Source of the DNA: Rheinheimera tangshanensis
Lineage (GTDB): Bacteria; Pseudomonadota; Gammaproteobacteria; Enterobacterales; Alteromonadaceae
Direction: 5' to 3'
DNA length: 64,000 nt
Assembly (NCBI RefSeq): GCF_014645135.1
Contig: NZ_BMLH01000003.1
Coordinates: forward strand, 310,001-374,000
Part shown: piece by piece, positions 63,079 to 64,000 of the stretch
Numbering within the stretch: position 1 is the first letter of the stretch
Layout: each line of letters opens with the position of its first letter
The notes under the pieces: generated by a model
Databases searched by the model: none
What the model was told of the DNA's origin: nothing
What the model saw: only the letters and a program-made list of their open reading frames with translations
Position numbers and translations under genes: made by a program

Positions 63079-64000
63079 ATGATCAAAGCTTATGCTGCAC
63101 ATAAACCTCATTCACCTCTGTCGGTGATTGAGTATGATCCGGGCCCGTTGGGTCGTCAGGAGGTGGAAATTGACGTGGATTACTGTGGTATCTGTCACTC
63201 CGATTTATCAATGATCAATAACGAGTGGGGGATGTCGGCTTACCCTCTGGTCGCAGGCCACGAGGTTGTAGGGCGCGTCGCAGCTGTAGGTTCTGATGTC
63301 AGTCACCTTAAAACAGGTCAGGTAGTCGGGTTGGGCTGGCATTCGGGTTACTGTCATCACTGCAGCAGCTGTGGTAGTGGCGATCATAACTTATGTGCTA
63401 CAGCACAAGGCACCATAGTCGGCCGTCATGGTGGTTTTGCTGATAAAGTGCGGGCTAACGCCGCCAGCGTGGTGGCTTTACCCGAAGGGATGGATGCAAA
63501 AACAGCGGGTCCACTGTTTTGTGGTGGTATTACCGTATTTAACCCACTGGTGCAATTTGATATCAAACCCACTGATAAAGTGGCGGTGGTGGGTATAGGT
63601 GGCTTAGGCCATATAGCGCTGCAGTTTTTACGGGCTTTTGGTTGTGAAGTTACGGCTTTTACCTCCAGCGAGAGCAAAACGGCCGAAGCGAAAGAGCTAG
63701 GTGCCCATCATTGTATTAACTCCAGAAATGCAGACGAAATAGCCGCAGCGGCAGGGCGTTTCGACTTTATTTTAACCACTGTCAATGTGAAGTTAGACTG
63801 GAACTTATATCTTTCCACCCTCAAACCTAAAGGCCGGCTGCATTTTGTTGGCGCCACCTTAGAGCCTTTGGATATCAATGTGTTTAGTCTGATTGGCGCA
63901 CAGCGCTCTGTTTCAGGTTCGCCTGTTGGTAGTCCGGCGACTATCAAAAAGATGCTGGATTTTGCTGTACAACATAAGATCCAGCCTGTGGTGGAAATGT
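63079..64000 (+). CDS. Zinc-dependent alcohol dehydrogenase (partial, runs off the window)
   Basis: Medium-chain dehydrogenase; 307 residues are present and the end lies outside the window. The N terminus MIKAYAAHKPHSPLSV follows a GGAG site. Catalytic zinc ligands C36 in CGICHSD and H61 in GHEVVG; structural zinc cysteines C92, C95, C98 and C106 in the CHHCSSC...NLC block; NAD(P) site VGIGGLGHIALQF. It is close to YahK/cinnamyl-alcohol-type enzymes that reduce aldehydes with NADPH. Start on the plus strand beside divergent rimO. Confidence 0.9.
   Translation, partial: MIKAYAAHKPHSPLSVIEYDPGPLGRQEVEIDVDYCGICHSDLSMINNEWGMSAYPLVAGHEVVGRVAAVGSDVSHLKTGQVVGLGWHSGYCHHCSSCGSGDHNLCATAQGTIVGRHGGFADKVRANAASVVALPEGMDAKTAGPLFCGGITVFNPLVQFDIKPTDKVAVVGIGGLGHIALQFLRAFGCEVTAFTSSESKTAEAKELGAHHCINSRNADEIAAAAGRFDFILTTVNVKLDWNLYLSTLKPKGRLHFVGATLEPLDINVFSLIGAQRSVSGSPVGSPATIKKMLDFAVQHKIQPVVEM

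Overview
The window is a chromosomal stretch of a gammaproteobacterium. FadR, DsbB, RimO, AsnB, KefF/KefC and the pabB-nudL-sdaA order resemble those of enterics. Two large S9 peptidases, a rhombosortase-type rhomboid, a PAS-rich GGDEF/EAL protein and a ChrR/ECF-sigma pair point to an aquatic Alteromonadales/Chromatiales-type organism such as Rheinheimera or a relative. This placement is an inference from protein style; no rRNA gene is present.

Layout. 1-1.6 kb: tail of an FKBP isomerase, dsbB and divergent fadR. 1.6-4 kb: a single-protein cysteine-sulfur module (cysteine desulfurase + ETHE1-like persulfide dioxygenase + rhodanese) with its own promoter and a candidate operator. 4.1-6.2 kb: ChrR-like anti-sigma and ECF sigma factor, divergent from an azoreductase. 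6.3-11.2 kb: EF-hand membrane protein and a DPP-IV-like peptidase. 11.2-13.3 kb: two divergent RluA-type pseudouridine synthases and a rhombosortase. 13.4-17.5 kb: ggt, an enoyl-CoA hydratase, a lipoprotein and cysK. 17.6-22.3 kb: MoxR/VWA pair, RDD protein, a stand-alone FabH-like synthase and a CBM48 protein. 22.7-27.2 kb: RND efflux adaptor and pump. 27.7-31.1 kb: pabB-nudL-sdaA (minus strand). 31.4-35 kb: class I fumarase and a second S9 peptidase. 35.1-40.1 kb: YjbR-like gene overlapping a 1521-residue c-di-GMP protein. 40.1-42.6 kb: lemA-M48 protease. 42.9-50.1 kb: discoidin/di-haem oxidoreductase lipoprotein, VF530 protein, a periplasmic propeller protein and asnB. 50.4-54.1 kb: DUF3025 protein, NatAB-type ABC exporter and a NUDIX protein. 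54.1-57.6 kb: an A+T-richer accessory islet with a KAP-like P-loop NTPase and a zinc-finger/HNH-like protein separated by a palindromic REP-type element. 57.6-64 kb: kefF-kefC, a diguanylate cyclase, rimO and the start of a zinc alcohol dehydrogenase.

A family of about 120-140 bp intergenic elements with an ERIC-like core recurs at five sites, seven copies in all, including a tandem triplet at 27.2-27.7 kb. Several intrinsic terminators are clear. No tRNA, rRNA, CRISPR array, transposase or integrase was recognised.

The best candidates for something new are the triple sulfur fusion at 1714-3960 with its palindrome-controlled promoter, and the KAP-NTPase/HNH-like islet at 54.5-57.3 kb, which may be a defence module. 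Next come the discoidin-di-haem oxidoreductase fusion, the repeated-motif propeller protein and the ERIC-like family.
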